From Vibrio sp. STUT-A11 (lineage in GTDB: Bacteria; Pseudomonadota; Gammaproteobacteria; Enterobacterales; Vibrionaceae): DNA of 64,000 nt. The translations under genes and the position numbers were made by a program. Below are positions 8,498 through 16,700 of this stretch, one piece after another (position 1 is the first letter of the stretch; every line of letters begins with the position of its first letter). The stretch lies in NCBI RefSeq assembly GCF_026000435.1, contig NZ_AP026763.1:2418001-2482000 (forward strand), written 5' to 3'. The notes beneath the pieces are model-generated. The model saw only the letters and a program-made list of their open reading frames with translations. It made no database searches and was not told the DNA's origin.

Positions 8498-9358
8498 ATG
8501 ACTGCTCAAAATATAGATGGGACTCTCATTTCCCAAACTGTTCGTTCTGAAGTTGCAGCACGTGTAAAAGCTCGCGTTGAAGCTGGATTACGCGCCCCTG
8601 GTCTTGCAGTTGTTCTAGTTGGTGAAGACCCAGCTTCTCAAGTTTACGTGGGCAGTAAGCGCCGCGCTTGTGAAGAAGTGGGTTTTGTTTCCAAGTCTTT
8701 TGACCTTCCGGCATCAACCACTGAAGCAGAATTGCTAGCGTTGATCGATGAGTTGAACAATGACAACGAAATTGATGGCATTTTAGTTCAGCTTCCACTT
8801 CCTGCTGGAATTGATAGCACTCATGTTTTAGAGCGTATTCATCCAGAGAAAGACGTGGATGGCTTCCACCCTTATAACGTAGGTCGTCTTGCTCAGCGTA
8901 TCCCTAAACTACGCTCTTGTACGCCGAAAGGTATTATTACCCTGCTCGACCGCTACAATATTAATCTTCGTGGTAAGCACGCGGTGGTAGTTGGAGCTTC
9001 AAATATCGTTGGTCGTCCAATGACACTTGAGCTGCTATTGGCCGGCTGTACAACGACGACCTGTCACCGCTTTACTAAAGACTTGGAGAGCTACGTTCGT
9101 CAAGCTGACGTTGTCGTTGTTGCTGTAGGTAAACCAAACTTCATTCCTGGCGAATGGATTAAGAAAGGCGCTGTGGTTGTCGATGTAGGTATCAACCGTC
9201 TTGACTCTGGTAAGCTGGTTGGCGACGTGGAATACGATAAAGCACGTGAAAGCGCGAGCTTCATTACTCCAGTACCGGGTGGCGTTGGCCCAATGACAGT
9301 AGCAAGCCTGATTGAAAATACTATGCTGGCTTGTGAGCAGTTCCATACTGAAAAGTAA
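8498..9358 (+). CDS. folD: Bifunctional methylenetetrahydrofolate dehydrogenase / methenyltetrahydrofolate cyclohydrolase
   Basis: 286 residues, the normal FolD length. It interconverts 5,10-methylene-, 5,10-methenyl- and 10-formyl-tetrahydrofolate with NADP, supplying formyl groups for purine synthesis. Visible motifs are YVGSKRRACEEVG (catalytic Lys), VQLPLPAGID, HPEKDVDGFHP, the nucleotide-binding VVVGASNIVGRP and the C-terminal PVPGGVGPMT. AAGGAAAG precedes the ATG. A PurR-like box upstream fits this role. The gene stands alone between a tRNA-Arg and nupC and ends at a strong terminator. Confidence 0.97.
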   Translation: MTAQNIDGTLISQTVRSEVAARVKARVEAGLRAPGLAVVLVGEDPASQVYVGSKRRACEEVGFVSKSFDLPASTTEAELLALIDELNNDNEIDGILVQLPLPAGIDSTHVLERIHPEKDVDGFHPYNVGRLAQRIPKLRSCTPKGIITLLDRYNINLRGKHAVVVGASNIVGRPMTLELLLAGCTTTTCHRFTKDLESYVRQADVVVVAVGKPNFIPGEWIKKGAVVVDVGINRLDSGKLVGDVEYDKARESASFITPVPGGVGPMTVASLIENTMLACEQFHTEK

Positions 9359-9377
9359 TGGCAGAATACTAAGTACG

Positions 9378-9408
9378 AAAAAGGCTCCTGGATAAGGAGC
9401 CTTTTTTC
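9378..9408. terminator. Bidirectional terminator between folD and nupC
   Basis: AAAAAGGCTCC pairs with GGAGCCTTTTTT. Runs of A and T on both sides suit both converging genes. Confidence 0.85.
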
Positions 9409-9437
9409 TTTATGTGGTGTAAATTTAGTCTAAATCG

Positions 9438-10637
9438 TTAAAGACTCAAAATCACACCGGCAATGGATGCACTCATCAAGTTCGCCATCACACCTGCGAC
9501 AATCGCGCGGAATCCATGCTTAGACACGAACGCACGCTTCTCTGGCACCAATGAGCCCAAACCACCAATGAGCATTGCCATGCTTGAGATGTTCGCAAAG
9601 CCACATAGTGCAAAAGTCACAATCGCTTGAGAATGGGCACTTAGCTGCGACTTCACTTCTGCAAGTTGAATAAAAGCAACAAACTCATTTACTACGATTT
9701 TATTCCCGATCAGAGACCCTGCTGTGATCGCCTCTGCCCATGGCACACCTAACAGCCATGCAACTGGCGCAAATACGTAGCCTAAAACGAGTTCGAAGCT
9801 TAATGGCGTGCCAATAAGATCGCCAAACCATCCCAAAATACCGTTAAGCAATGCAATCACACTGATGAAAGCCAACAGCGTGCCACCAACTGCAACCGCG
9901 ATACGAACACCCGCCATCGCACCATCTGCCAAAGCTTCGACCACATTGGTTGCTCGTGGGATTTCAACTTGGCTAAGATCGATTTCATCAGCTTGGTTTG
10001 TGTCTTCCGGCATCAGAATTTTAGCCATCAACAAACCGGCAGGAGCAGACATAAACGCCGCCGCGATCAGGTAATTTAAGTCTACACCCAAAGATGCATA
10101 GCCGACCAACGTACCACCAGCAACCGAAGCCAACCCACCAGTCATTACTGCAAAGAACTGTGAATCCGTCATGTGCTTTAAATAAGGCTTAACCATTAAT
10201 GGCGCTTCAATCGTGCCAACAAAGATATTGGCTGTAGCAGATAAAGACTCGGCACGCCCAATGCCTAACAGCTTTTGGATACCACCACCGATAAAGTTAA
10301 TCATCCTTGGCATAATACCAATGTGATAAAGGCCAGCAATCAGCGAGGAGAAGAAAATGATGATGCCCAGAACATTAATCGCGAAAGTGAATCCGCCTGT
10401 CGCCAAATTGCCGAATAAAAACGCGATGCCTTCCTGACCATAGTTGATTAAGTTCGATACAACGCTGCTCACTGAGTTTAGAGCGTCTCGCCCTGCTGGT
10501 ACATACAGAACCAATAGTGCAAACAATACCTGTAAGGCAAAGGCAAGTGAGACGGTTCTGATCTTTATATTTTTTCTATTTGTAGAAAGTAGCCATGCTA
10601 CGAAGAGTATGGCTACGATACCAATAAGTGAGTTCAT
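9438..10637 (-). CDS. nupC: NupC-family concentrative nucleoside transporter
   Basis: 399 residues from the chosen ATG, the E. coli NupC size (400). Many hydrophobic segments are visible, with the CNT family signatures GTIEAPLMVKPY, TGGLASVAGGTLVGY, GNKIVVNEF and CGFANISS. It imports nucleosides into the cytoplasm with a cation (H+ or Na+). The open frame extends 19 residues upstream to 10694. That extension is not hydrophobic, and MNSLIGIVAILFVAWLLS matches the expected first membrane segment. No strong ribosome site is seen. A partial PurR-like box lies about 145 bases upstream (10780-10795). Confidence 0.93.
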   Translation of the reverse strand: MNSLIGIVAILFVAWLLSTNRKNIKIRTVSLAFALQVLFALLVLYVPAGRDALNSVSSVVSNLINYGQEGIAFLFGNLATGGFTFAINVLGIIIFFSSLIAGLYHIGIMPRMINFIGGGIQKLLGIGRAESLSATANIFVGTIEAPLMVKPYLKHMTDSQFFAVMTGGLASVAGGTLVGYASLGVDLNYLIAAAFMSAPAGLLMAKILMPEDTNQADEIDLSQVEIPRATNVVEALADGAMAGVRIAVAVGGTLLAFISVIALLNGILGWFGDLIGTPLSFELVLGYVFAPVAWLLGVPWAEAITAGSLIGNKIVVNEFVAFIQLAEVKSQLSAHSQAIVTFALCGFANISSMAMLIGGLGSLVPEKRAFVSKHGFRAIVAGVMANLMSASIAGVILSL

Positions 10638-10779
10638 AAATTGGGTCCGACAGAAGGGGAATGGTAAAGGCGTCGGATTGTATAGCGGACTCAAAATGCT
10701 GCAACTTGAGGTTGTTAACAGTGTGAAAAGTTTCAGTGGTCAATATTCAAACTAAACATTAAGCCATTGAATTTAATAA

Positions 10780-10795
10780 TGATAAACGTTTGCTT
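10780..10795 (-). promoter_or_regulatory. Possible PurR-like half operator upstream of nupC
   Basis: The right half CGTTTGCTT fits the PurR pattern fully, but the left half keeps only AA. It is a weak candidate whose plausibility comes from the nucleoside transporter downstream. The remaining 10757-10877 gap is AT-rich with nothing else recognised. Confidence 0.3.
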
Positions 10796-10877
10796 TTTGT
10801 TATTATTTCCATATGGAAAAATTGTTTATAGATTCAGAAAAATTTTTGCGACAAAAATCACCTTATATATACAATCG

Positions 10878-11825
10878 TCATGACTTAGGAATGGAGATAT
10901 ACGGTGCTAATCTTTGATCCCAATGGCAAGGGTTACCGATCTTCTGTTTTATAAAGTTGATCACCGCAGATATTTTTTTCGGCATGTGCTGTCGGCTCGG
11001 ATACACCGCATAGAAAGGCATCGACTGGCTGGCTTTCCATTCAGGGAGCAATTGAATTAGCTTCCCAGTTCTGAATTCATCGCCAAGCAAATACGTCGCG
11101 AGATAAGCAATTCCCCACCCTGCGATTGCAGCGTCGCGAACCGCTTCAGCAAGATCCACAGAATAGTTACCAGAAACTTTTACATTTAGTTCCTGCTGGT
11201 CTTTTGTAAATGCCCATCCGGTGTAATCACGCTCCCAGCTTCTGTAGATCAGGCAGTTGTGCAAAGATAGATCGTCAGGTTCCACTGGCTTATCATGTTT
11301 AAGCAGGTAGTCTGGGGACGCCGCGACAACAAACTGGCAATCCGTTAATCGCTGGGCAATGTACCCCTCGGGCAAGTGTTCATTGTTGGTTACCCATAAA
11401 TCCAAGCCCTCAGCTAACATATCCACCTTATAGTCGAACAAGTGCACTTCAACCTCAAGTTGAGGATACAGTTCCCTTAGCTCCTGAATGGCAGGAATGA
11501 TATGTAACGTGCCGAATGATTGCGATATGCCCAACCTTACAAGCCCAGCCACTTCATCTCTCTGGCTTTCCATTTCCAGCGTGGCACTGCTGACGGCCTG
11601 AACGACCTGCTCACAATGATAATAAAAGGTTTTGCCCGCTTCAGTCGGAGTAAAACTTCGCGTGGTGCGTTGCACCAGCTTGATACCAAGTGAGTTCTCT
11701 AATTGGCTAAGTTGTTTACTCACATGGGAGACGGATACGCCGAGGCTTTTTGCTGCCGCCGTAAAGCTTTTGTGTTTGATCAATGCCGAGAAAATGACCA
11801 TTTGAGCAGCGCGTTCAGATAACAC
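10878..11825 (-). CDS. LysR-family transcriptional regulator
   Basis: 315 residues. The N-terminal winged helix-turn-helix (about 1-65) reads FTAAAKSLGVSVSHVSKQLSQLE followed by LVQRTTRSFTPTEAG, a typical LysR DNA-binding domain. The rest is a periplasmic-binding-protein-like effector domain. The start is GTG, supported by GAGGT 7 bases upstream. It is not paired with a divergent target: nupC lies downstream on the same strand, 240 bases away, and mltB upstream ends in its own terminator. The target genes and ligand are unknown. The C-terminal tail contains a short Trp-His-rich patch. Confidence 0.88.
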   Translation of the reverse strand: MLSERAAQMVIFSALIKHKSFTAAAKSLGVSVSHVSKQLSQLENSLGIKLVQRTTRSFTPTEAGKTFYYHCEQVVQAVSSATLEMESQRDEVAGLVRLGISQSFGTLHIIPAIQELRELYPQLEVEVHLFDYKVDMLAEGLDLWVTNNEHLPEGYIAQRLTDCQFVVAASPDYLLKHDKPVEPDDLSLHNCLIYRSWERDYTGWAFTKDQQELNVKVSGNYSVDLAEAVRDAAIAGWGIAYLATYLLGDEFRTGKLIQLLPEWKASQSMPFYAVYPSRQHMPKKISAVINFIKQKIGNPCHWDQRLAPYISIPKS

Positions 11826-11849
11826 AAATTACCTCGATTTAAATGCAGT

Positions 11850-11877
11850 AAAAACTAAGGGCTCCGAAGAGCCCTTA
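11850..11877 (-). terminator. Terminator after mltB
   Basis: On the minus strand TAAGGGCTC and GAGCCCTTA form a 9-bp stem with a TTCG loop followed by GTTTTTA, 22 bases after the mltB stop. Confidence 0.85.
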
Positions 11878-11899
11878 AGAACGATAATTTATTCAGGAA

Positions 11900-12871
11900 C
11901 TAGTATGTGATGCGATCAGCTAAGTGGCTAACAGCTAGAGCGAAGTAGTAAGAGCGGTTCCACTTCATCAACACATTGTAGTTATTGTAAACCAGATAAG
12001 TTCGACCGTTTTCATTGTCAGGCATAATCAGCCAAGCTTTGATATCGTCATCCAGTTTAGGCAACGGGCTGCCATCAAACTTAGTGATACCTAATTTACT
12101 CCACTCTTGCAGGTACTTACCTTTCTCTTCGGTTCGTCCTTCTAAGTTGCGATCAATGCCTTTCGGAACTTTTACCTGACGTCCCCAGGTGTAATTGTCA
12201 TCCCAGCCAGATTTGCTCAGGTAATTCGCTGTTGAAGCAAACACGTCTGCTTTGGTTTGCCAGATGTCTTTCTTGCCGTCGCCGTTGCCATCCGCTGCAA
12301 AGCGGAGGAAGGAGCTTGGCATAAACTGACACTGCCCCATCGCACCAGCCCATGAACCTTTGAAATTCTCAAGTTCAATATGGCCTTGATCCAGAATCTG
12401 AAGGGCAGCCATGGTTTCTTTACGGAAGAACTCTTCACGGCGACCTTCAAATGCCATGGTAGAAAGCGCATCGATGACACGGAAGTTACCCGTAAACTTA
12501 CCGAAATTACTTTCCACGCCCCACAACGCAACAATAAAACGTGGCTGAACGCCGAAGGTCTCACCAATGCGTTTAAGAGCCGTGTAGTGCTCTTTGTATA
12601 ATTCTTTCGCTTGCTTCACCTTCCACTCAGGGACTGCACGCGGAATGTACTCATCCAACGTCAGTTTTTTCTCAGGTTGGTTTCGGTCCGCTTTCACCGC
12701 TCGTGGTTTATATTCAACATTAGCGAAAGCGGCGCTGATGACCTGCTCGGAGATGCCTTGAGCGCGCGCTTCTGCACGCAACTTATCTAGGTATTCCTCA
12801 AAACCTTCACTACTTGCAAAAGCTGAGGCACACATGCCAACGCTAAGCAGTGTAGCCAGTATTTTTTTCAT
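11900..12871 (-). CDS. mltB: Membrane-bound lytic murein transglycosylase B
   Basis: 323 residues from an ATG preceded by AGGAGGGG. A further 12 residues upstream in frame are rejected on that basis. It cleaves peptidoglycan glycan strands, forming 1,6-anhydromuramic ends. The catalytic Glu lies in ALWGVESNFGKFTG, and the family motifs GSWAGAMGQCQFMPSSF, ADGNGDGKKDIW and TANYLSKSGW are present. The N-terminus MKKILATLLSVGMCASAFA is a secretion signal. The base before Cys encodes Met, so the lipobox is not canonical and lipid anchoring is uncertain. It lies 45 bases after ycgL on the same strand. Confidence 0.92.
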   Translation of the reverse strand: MKKILATLLSVGMCASAFASSEGFEEYLDKLRAEARAQGISEQVISAAFANVEYKPRAVKADRNQPEKKLTLDEYIPRAVPEWKVKQAKELYKEHYTALKRIGETFGVQPRFIVALWGVESNFGKFTGNFRVIDALSTMAFEGRREEFFRKETMAALQILDQGHIELENFKGSWAGAMGQCQFMPSSFLRFAADGNGDGKKDIWQTKADVFASTANYLSKSGWDDNYTWGRQVKVPKGIDRNLEGRTEEKGKYLQEWSKLGITKFDGSPLPKLDDDIKAWLIMPDNENGRTYLVYNNYNVLMKWNRSYYFALAVSHLADRITY

Positions 12872-12916
12872 ATTTCCCCTCCTTGAGCAAGGCAGAAGTC
12901 TCAGCAAGATATGGAA

Positions 12917-13201
12917 TTATTTCCTGTCTTTTTGCTGAGCTTTTTGTTCTTTATATTTTTCTAACAGATTTTCTGGTGGTGGTGGAACTTGAAGGAAGAA
13001 ACCGTCATTCAGCAGCGAAACTTTCACTTTTTCAATATCCACCTGTGCCAATGTACGACCATCAAGTTTAATCGTCATGACAGCGATAGGCTTACCGAAC
13101 ATCTGCATCAAGGTGTCAGGAACCTGTGAAAAGTCGTCCTTTTTCGGAATATAGAGATAAGTACCTTCTTTTTTAGAGCTTTTATAAATAGAACAAAGCA
13201 T
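12917..13201 (-). CDS. ycgL: YcgL-family protein
   Basis: 94 residues. The opening MLCSIYKSSKKEGTYLYI and the stretch MFGKPIAVMTIKL identify the conserved gammaproteobacterial YcgL family, which is often found beside minC. The family is a small alpha/beta domain of unknown function; the C-terminus here is Lys/Gln-rich and probably disordered. It is divergent from minC with about 200 bases between, and is likely co-transcribed with mltB. Confidence 0.9.
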   Translation of the reverse strand: MLCSIYKSSKKEGTYLYIPKKDDFSQVPDTLMQMFGKPIAVMTIKLDGRTLAQVDIEKVKVSLLNDGFFLQVPPPPENLLEKYKEQKAQQKDRK

Positions 13202-13398
13202 GACACGCCTTTTATGCTGATTTACCCGTTTTATGTACGGATTTAGTTGGAAACGTAAAATTGCCGCAAACTTAATAGCAAATTTGAGATTAATTCACCG
13301 AATTGCTTGCTAGAGAACTTGCTGCGTCAAAAGATGAAATATAACATGATAGGCCTAGTTTAAGGCAACGCTCTTTCAACAGAGGCAACAAGTCCACG

Positions 13399-14061
13399 AT
13401 GACCCATTCACCAGACCTTAAAGGTAGCAGCTTTACTTTGTCAGTTTTACACCTTTCTGACAGCAAGATAGAAAAAACTATCGAATTTTTGCAAGAAAAA
13501 GTGTCACAGGCACCGTCTTTCTTTGCATCGGCACCTTTGGTTATCAATATAGCGAAAGTCGAAGGCGACATTGATTTCCCCAAACTCAAGCAAGGCATTG
13601 CCGACGCTGGGTTCATTCCGGTCGGTGTAGCGGGCTGTAAAGATAAACGTGTACAGAACCTTGCTTCTGAAGCTGGCTTCGCCATCATGTCTGCAAGTAA
13701 ATCGCCAAGTCAGGCACCCGCTAAAATGGCGCCGACTAAGTTCGTTCGTACGCCGGTTCGCTCTGGTCAACAAATCTACGCGAAAGACGGTGATTTAGTG
13801 GTACTAGCACATGTTAGCGCAGGGGCGGAAGTTATTGCCGATGGTTCTATTCATATTCACGGAACTTTGCGCGGACGCGCAATTGCAGGCGCAAGTGGGC
13901 AGCATGAAGCGCGGATTATTTGCCACGATTTACAAGCAGAACTAGTATCTATTGCTGGAGATTACTGGTTAAGCGATCAAATTGAGAGTGAGTATTGGCA
14001 GCAGAAAGTAATGATCAGTAAAGCCGAAGAATCATTACATCTCGAAACGCTCACGATTTAG
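13399..14061 (+). CDS. minC: Septum site-determining protein MinC
   Basis: 220 residues. It inhibits FtsZ polymerisation away from midcell. The N-terminal domain (about 1-105) is the FtsZ-destabilising part. The C-terminal beta-helix (about 115-215) contains VRSGQQIYAKDGDLVVLAHVS, GAEVIADGSIHIHGTLRGRA and the GASG motif of the MinD-binding surface. First gene of minCDE, 17 bases before minD. The 197-base gap before it, shared with divergent ycgL, shows no operator recognised. Confidence 0.96.
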   Translation: MTHSPDLKGSSFTLSVLHLSDSKIEKTIEFLQEKVSQAPSFFASAPLVINIAKVEGDIDFPKLKQGIADAGFIPVGVAGCKDKRVQNLASEAGFAIMSASKSPSQAPAKMAPTKFVRTPVRSGQQIYAKDGDLVVLAHVSAGAEVIADGSIHIHGTLRGRAIAGASGQHEARIICHDLQAELVSIAGDYWLSDQIESEYWQQKVMISKAEESLHLETLTI

Positions 14062-14078
14062 TATAAAAAGGAAAACAA

Positions 14079-14891
14079 ATGGCACGCATTATTGTAGTAA
14101 CGTCTGGTAAAGGTGGCGTCGGTAAGACCACTTCAAGCGCAGCCATCGCCTCTGGCTTGGCTCTAAAAGGCAATAAGACAGCGGTAATCGATTTCGATAT
14201 CGGTTTGCGTAACCTCGATCTTATTATGGGTTGTGAGCGCCGTGTCGTTTATGACTTTGTGAACGTCATCAACGGTGAAGCGACGTTAAACCAAGCGCTG
14301 ATCAAAGATAAGCGCACTGAAAACTTATTTATTCTTCCTGCATCTCAGACACGCGATAAAGACGCACTCACTAAGGATGGCGTGCAGCGTGTGTTTACAG
14401 AATTAGATGATATGGATTTTGACTTCATCATCTGTGATTCACCAGCAGGTATCGAGCAAGGTGCTCTAATGGCGCTCTACTACGCGGATGAAGCCATTGT
14501 GACCACCAACCCTGAAGTCTCATCTGTACGCGACTCAGACCGTATTTTGGGTATTCTGGATTCGAAATCTCTACGAGCTGAGCAAGGTTTAGAGCCAGTG
14601 AAGCAACACCTTCTGTTGACGCGTTACAACCCGATGCGCGTAAACCAAGGTGAAATGCTGAGTGTTGAGGACGTTGAGGAGATCCTTCACATCCCGCTAC
14701 TGGGTGTGATTCCTGAAAGCCAAGCGGTGCTTAACGCATCAAACAAAGGTGTGCCAGTAACATTTGATGAAGAGACAGATGCGGGCATGGCTTACTCTGA
14801 CACGGTAGACCGCTTACTGGGTAATAAGGTAGATTTTCGTTTCCTTACAGAGGAGAAGAAAGGACTCTTTAAACGACTGTTCGGAGGATAG
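14079..14891 (+). CDS. minD: Septum site-determining ATPase MinD
   Basis: 270 residues, identical in size to E. coli MinD. The deviant Walker A motif SGKGGVGKTTSS lies near residues 9-20, switch regions follow in DFDIGLRNLDL and ICDSPAGIE, and the C-terminal membrane-targeting helix is KKGLFKRLFGG. MinD binds the membrane with ATP, recruits MinC and oscillates through MinE. GGAAAAC-type ribosome site upstream; 2 bases separate it from minE. Confidence 0.98.
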   Translation: MARIIVVTSGKGGVGKTTSSAAIASGLALKGNKTAVIDFDIGLRNLDLIMGCERRVVYDFVNVINGEATLNQALIKDKRTENLFILPASQTRDKDALTKDGVQRVFTELDDMDFDFIICDSPAGIEQGALMALYYADEAIVTTNPEVSSVRDSDRILGILDSKSLRAEQGLEPVKQHLLLTRYNPMRVNQGEMLSVEDVEEILHIPLLGVIPESQAVLNASNKGVPVTFDEETDAGMAYSDTVDRLLGNKVDFRFLTEEKKGLFKRLFGG

Positions 14892-14893
14892 AC

Positions 14894-15157
14894 ATGTCAC
14901 TATTAGAATTTTTCCGCCCACAGAAGAAAAAATCCGCAAGTCTAGCCAAAGAGCGTTTGCAAATTATTGTGGCAGAACGACGCAGCCAAGATGATCCGGC
15001 ACCGTCTTACCTGCCTCAGTTAAAAGAGGATATCCTGAAGGTGATCGGCAAATACGTCGACATTGACCCGAACATGGTTGATTTAACATTTGAGCATAAA
15101 GATGATGATATCTCAGTGCTTGAGCTCAACGTAAAGTTGCCTGACGACGAAAAGTAA
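14894..15157 (+). CDS. minE: Cell division topological specificity factor MinE
   Basis: 87 residues. The N-terminal amphipathic and MinD-activating part opens MSLLEFFRPQKKKSASLAKERLQIIVAERR, with the C-terminal topological specificity domain from about 32. MinE stimulates MinD ATPase and drives pole-to-pole oscillation. Follows minD by 2 bases (GGAGGATAG precedes the ATG), completing minCDE. Confidence 0.97.
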   Translation: MSLLEFFRPQKKKSASLAKERLQIIVAERRSQDDPAPSYLPQLKEDILKVIGKYVDIDPNMVDLTFEHKDDDISVLELNVKLPDDEK

Positions 15158-15465
15158 TTGTCCAGTCGGTATTTGTGAAGTGAGCTCGAGTCTTTCGAGC
15201 TTGATAACAAACACTCATGCTTGCAATTTTGTCGCTTGCTGTTAGTAGATTCCTGATCTCGCTTATGCTCGTCGGAATGACAGTATTCTGTGGATCATGA
15301 TTCACCTCGTCATTCTGAACAGCGAGGGACGAGCGTGATTCAGAATCTATGACTAAGGTGCTGGGGTTCGTTAAGTACAGCTCAGAACTGAAATCCTAGT
15401 ATTGGTATATTCGAGACTCGCTTATGCTCGTCGGAATGACGGTTTGAAAGTCCGTGAGTGAATTA
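15158..15465. other. Gene-free stretch between minE and rnd holding interspersed repeats
   Basis: About 308 bases without a convincing coding frame. It contains three copies of one palindromic repeat unit (listed separately), then runs into the shared terminator. Confidence 0.7.
15248..15440. repeat. Interspersed palindromic repeat cluster (three units)
   Basis: The 24-mer CTCGCTTATGCTCGTCGGAATGAC occurs exactly twice in direct orientation (15258-15281 and 15417-15440). A diverged inverted copy lies between (15309-15348); its reverse complement starts AGATTCTGAATCACGCTCGT and ends AGAATGAC. The layout resembles a BIME-type mosaic of REP-like units. Vibrio intergenic regions are known to contain repeats of this kind; family membership here is from memory. 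Confidence 0.75.
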
Positions 15466-15495
15466 AAAAGGTTGGCTATTTTGCCAACCTTTTTA
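15466..15495. terminator. Bidirectional terminator between minE and rnd
   Basis: AAAAAGGTTGGC pairs with GCCAACCTTTTT, a 12-bp stem suited to both converging genes. Confidence 0.88.
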
Positions 15496-15502
15496 TTTAC
15501 AG

Positions 15503-16621
15503 CTACTTAAGCGCTTTATTCATTTTTTCGCCGATAAGTTCAAGACGCCAGTTTTGCATCACATCAGGCAATCTTGCCGGATCACGGTCCTTTTTCCATA
15601 CCCAACTAAGCAACTGATTGATCTGCTTTTTAGAGGCAAGAAACTCAGTCGCTAAGCCCGATTTCTGTGATGCACTTTTGACAATATCTTTCATGTTCTT
15701 GAAGACCTGCTTATAGCCCGGGTAGTCCATAAGACGTTCAATTTTCTCAGGGTACTCATCCACAGGTGTCTGCTTAGCTTTTTTAACGATATCAGCAATT
15801 TTTGCACCGTGACGATTAACCGCACGGATATCAATGCCTTCCGCTTCCATTTTCTTGAAGCTTGTTAAACCAAGGCGGGCAACCGTTAATAAGTCCCCTT
15901 CTTTGAAAACAAAGTTCAGAGCAAGGTCACGTTTGATTGCCTGGCGGTAACGCCAAGTGGCCAGCGGTTTTAAGATAGCTAACTCAGACGGTTTCAGCTG
16001 CCACGCACCTTTGATATCGAGATAAGCATTTTCTTCATTCACTTCACGAATACGCTTCGAAACCAGTAAATCGCTCTCCTGCTGCACCGCATGCCACCAG
16101 CCAGCTTCGGTCACTTTGTCGAGCAGGATTTCGTAAAGCGGCATCAAGTAATGAACGTCAGCTGCGGCATAGTCAAGCTGCTTTTGTGTCAGCGGGCGAG
16201 CCATCCAGTCAGTTCGAGACTCGCTCTTATCCAGTTCAACACCCAGATATTCTTCCACTAGCGTAGCAAAACCTGTTGATAGTCCATGGCCAAGGAATGC
16301 AGCCATAAGCTGAGTATCGACCATCGGAAACGGCGTGCAGCCAAACGCATTCTGGAATACTTCGAGATCTTCACCACACGCATGCAGGACTTTTAATACC
16401 GAGGTATCTTTCAAAAGTTCAACGAAGGGTGACATGTCCGTCAGTTCTGTCGGATCGATTAAGGAGAGATTATTGCCGTCGAAAAGCTGAATCAAACCTA
16501 GCTGTGGATAGAAAGTTCTGATCCGTACAAATTCTGTATCCAACATAACGACATCTGCGTCTCTTGCTTGAGCGCAAACTTGTTCTAGGTCTTTGTTTTT
16601 GATAATAATCTTATAATTCAC
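15503..16621 (-). CDS. rnd: Ribonuclease D
   Basis: 372 residues from a GTG start, close to E. coli RNase D (375). The open frame runs 16 residues further, but VNYKIIIKNKDLEQV aligns with the E. coli N-terminus and GCGAGAAG precedes the GTG. The 3'-5' exonuclease domain shows the DEDD residues in MLDTEFV, HACGEDLEVF and YAAADVHYL. An HRDC domain follows at about 205-290. It trims tRNA and other stable RNA 3' ends. Lies 79 bases downstream of fadD on the same strand, as in many gammaproteobacteria. Confidence 0.95.
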   Translation of the reverse strand: MNYKIIIKNKDLEQVCAQARDADVVMLDTEFVRIRTFYPQLGLIQLFDGNNLSLIDPTELTDMSPFVELLKDTSVLKVLHACGEDLEVFQNAFGCTPFPMVDTQLMAAFLGHGLSTGFATLVEEYLGVELDKSESRTDWMARPLTQKQLDYAAADVHYLMPLYEILLDKVTEAGWWHAVQQESDLLVSKRIREVNEENAYLDIKGAWQLKPSELAILKPLATWRYRQAIKRDLALNFVFKEGDLLTVARLGLTSFKKMEAEGIDIRAVNRHGAKIADIVKKAKQTPVDEYPEKIERLMDYPGYKQVFKNMKDIVKSASQKSGLATEFLASKKQINQLLSWVWKKDRDPARLPDVMQNWRLELIGEKMNKALK

Positions 16622-16700
16622 ATGCTTCTCGCTATAAAAAATGCCAGCAAAACGCTGGCATTCTATCATTTTTTAATTCCGGCGACTTCACGAAATCGAC

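Noticed and set aside
8494..9346. Antisense open frames within folD
   Set aside because: Both are shadows of the strongly conserved folD.
10775..10793. Fur-box-like sequence upstream of nupC
   Set aside because: About 14 of 19 positions match, but this comes mainly from the AT-rich AATGATAA core. The neighbouring genes have no iron link, and the overlapping PurR-like half site is a better reading.
15258..15440. Repeat cluster as superintegron (VCR) cassettes or a CRISPR array
   Set aside because: The units are too few, in mixed orientation and without regular spacers or integron cassette genes.
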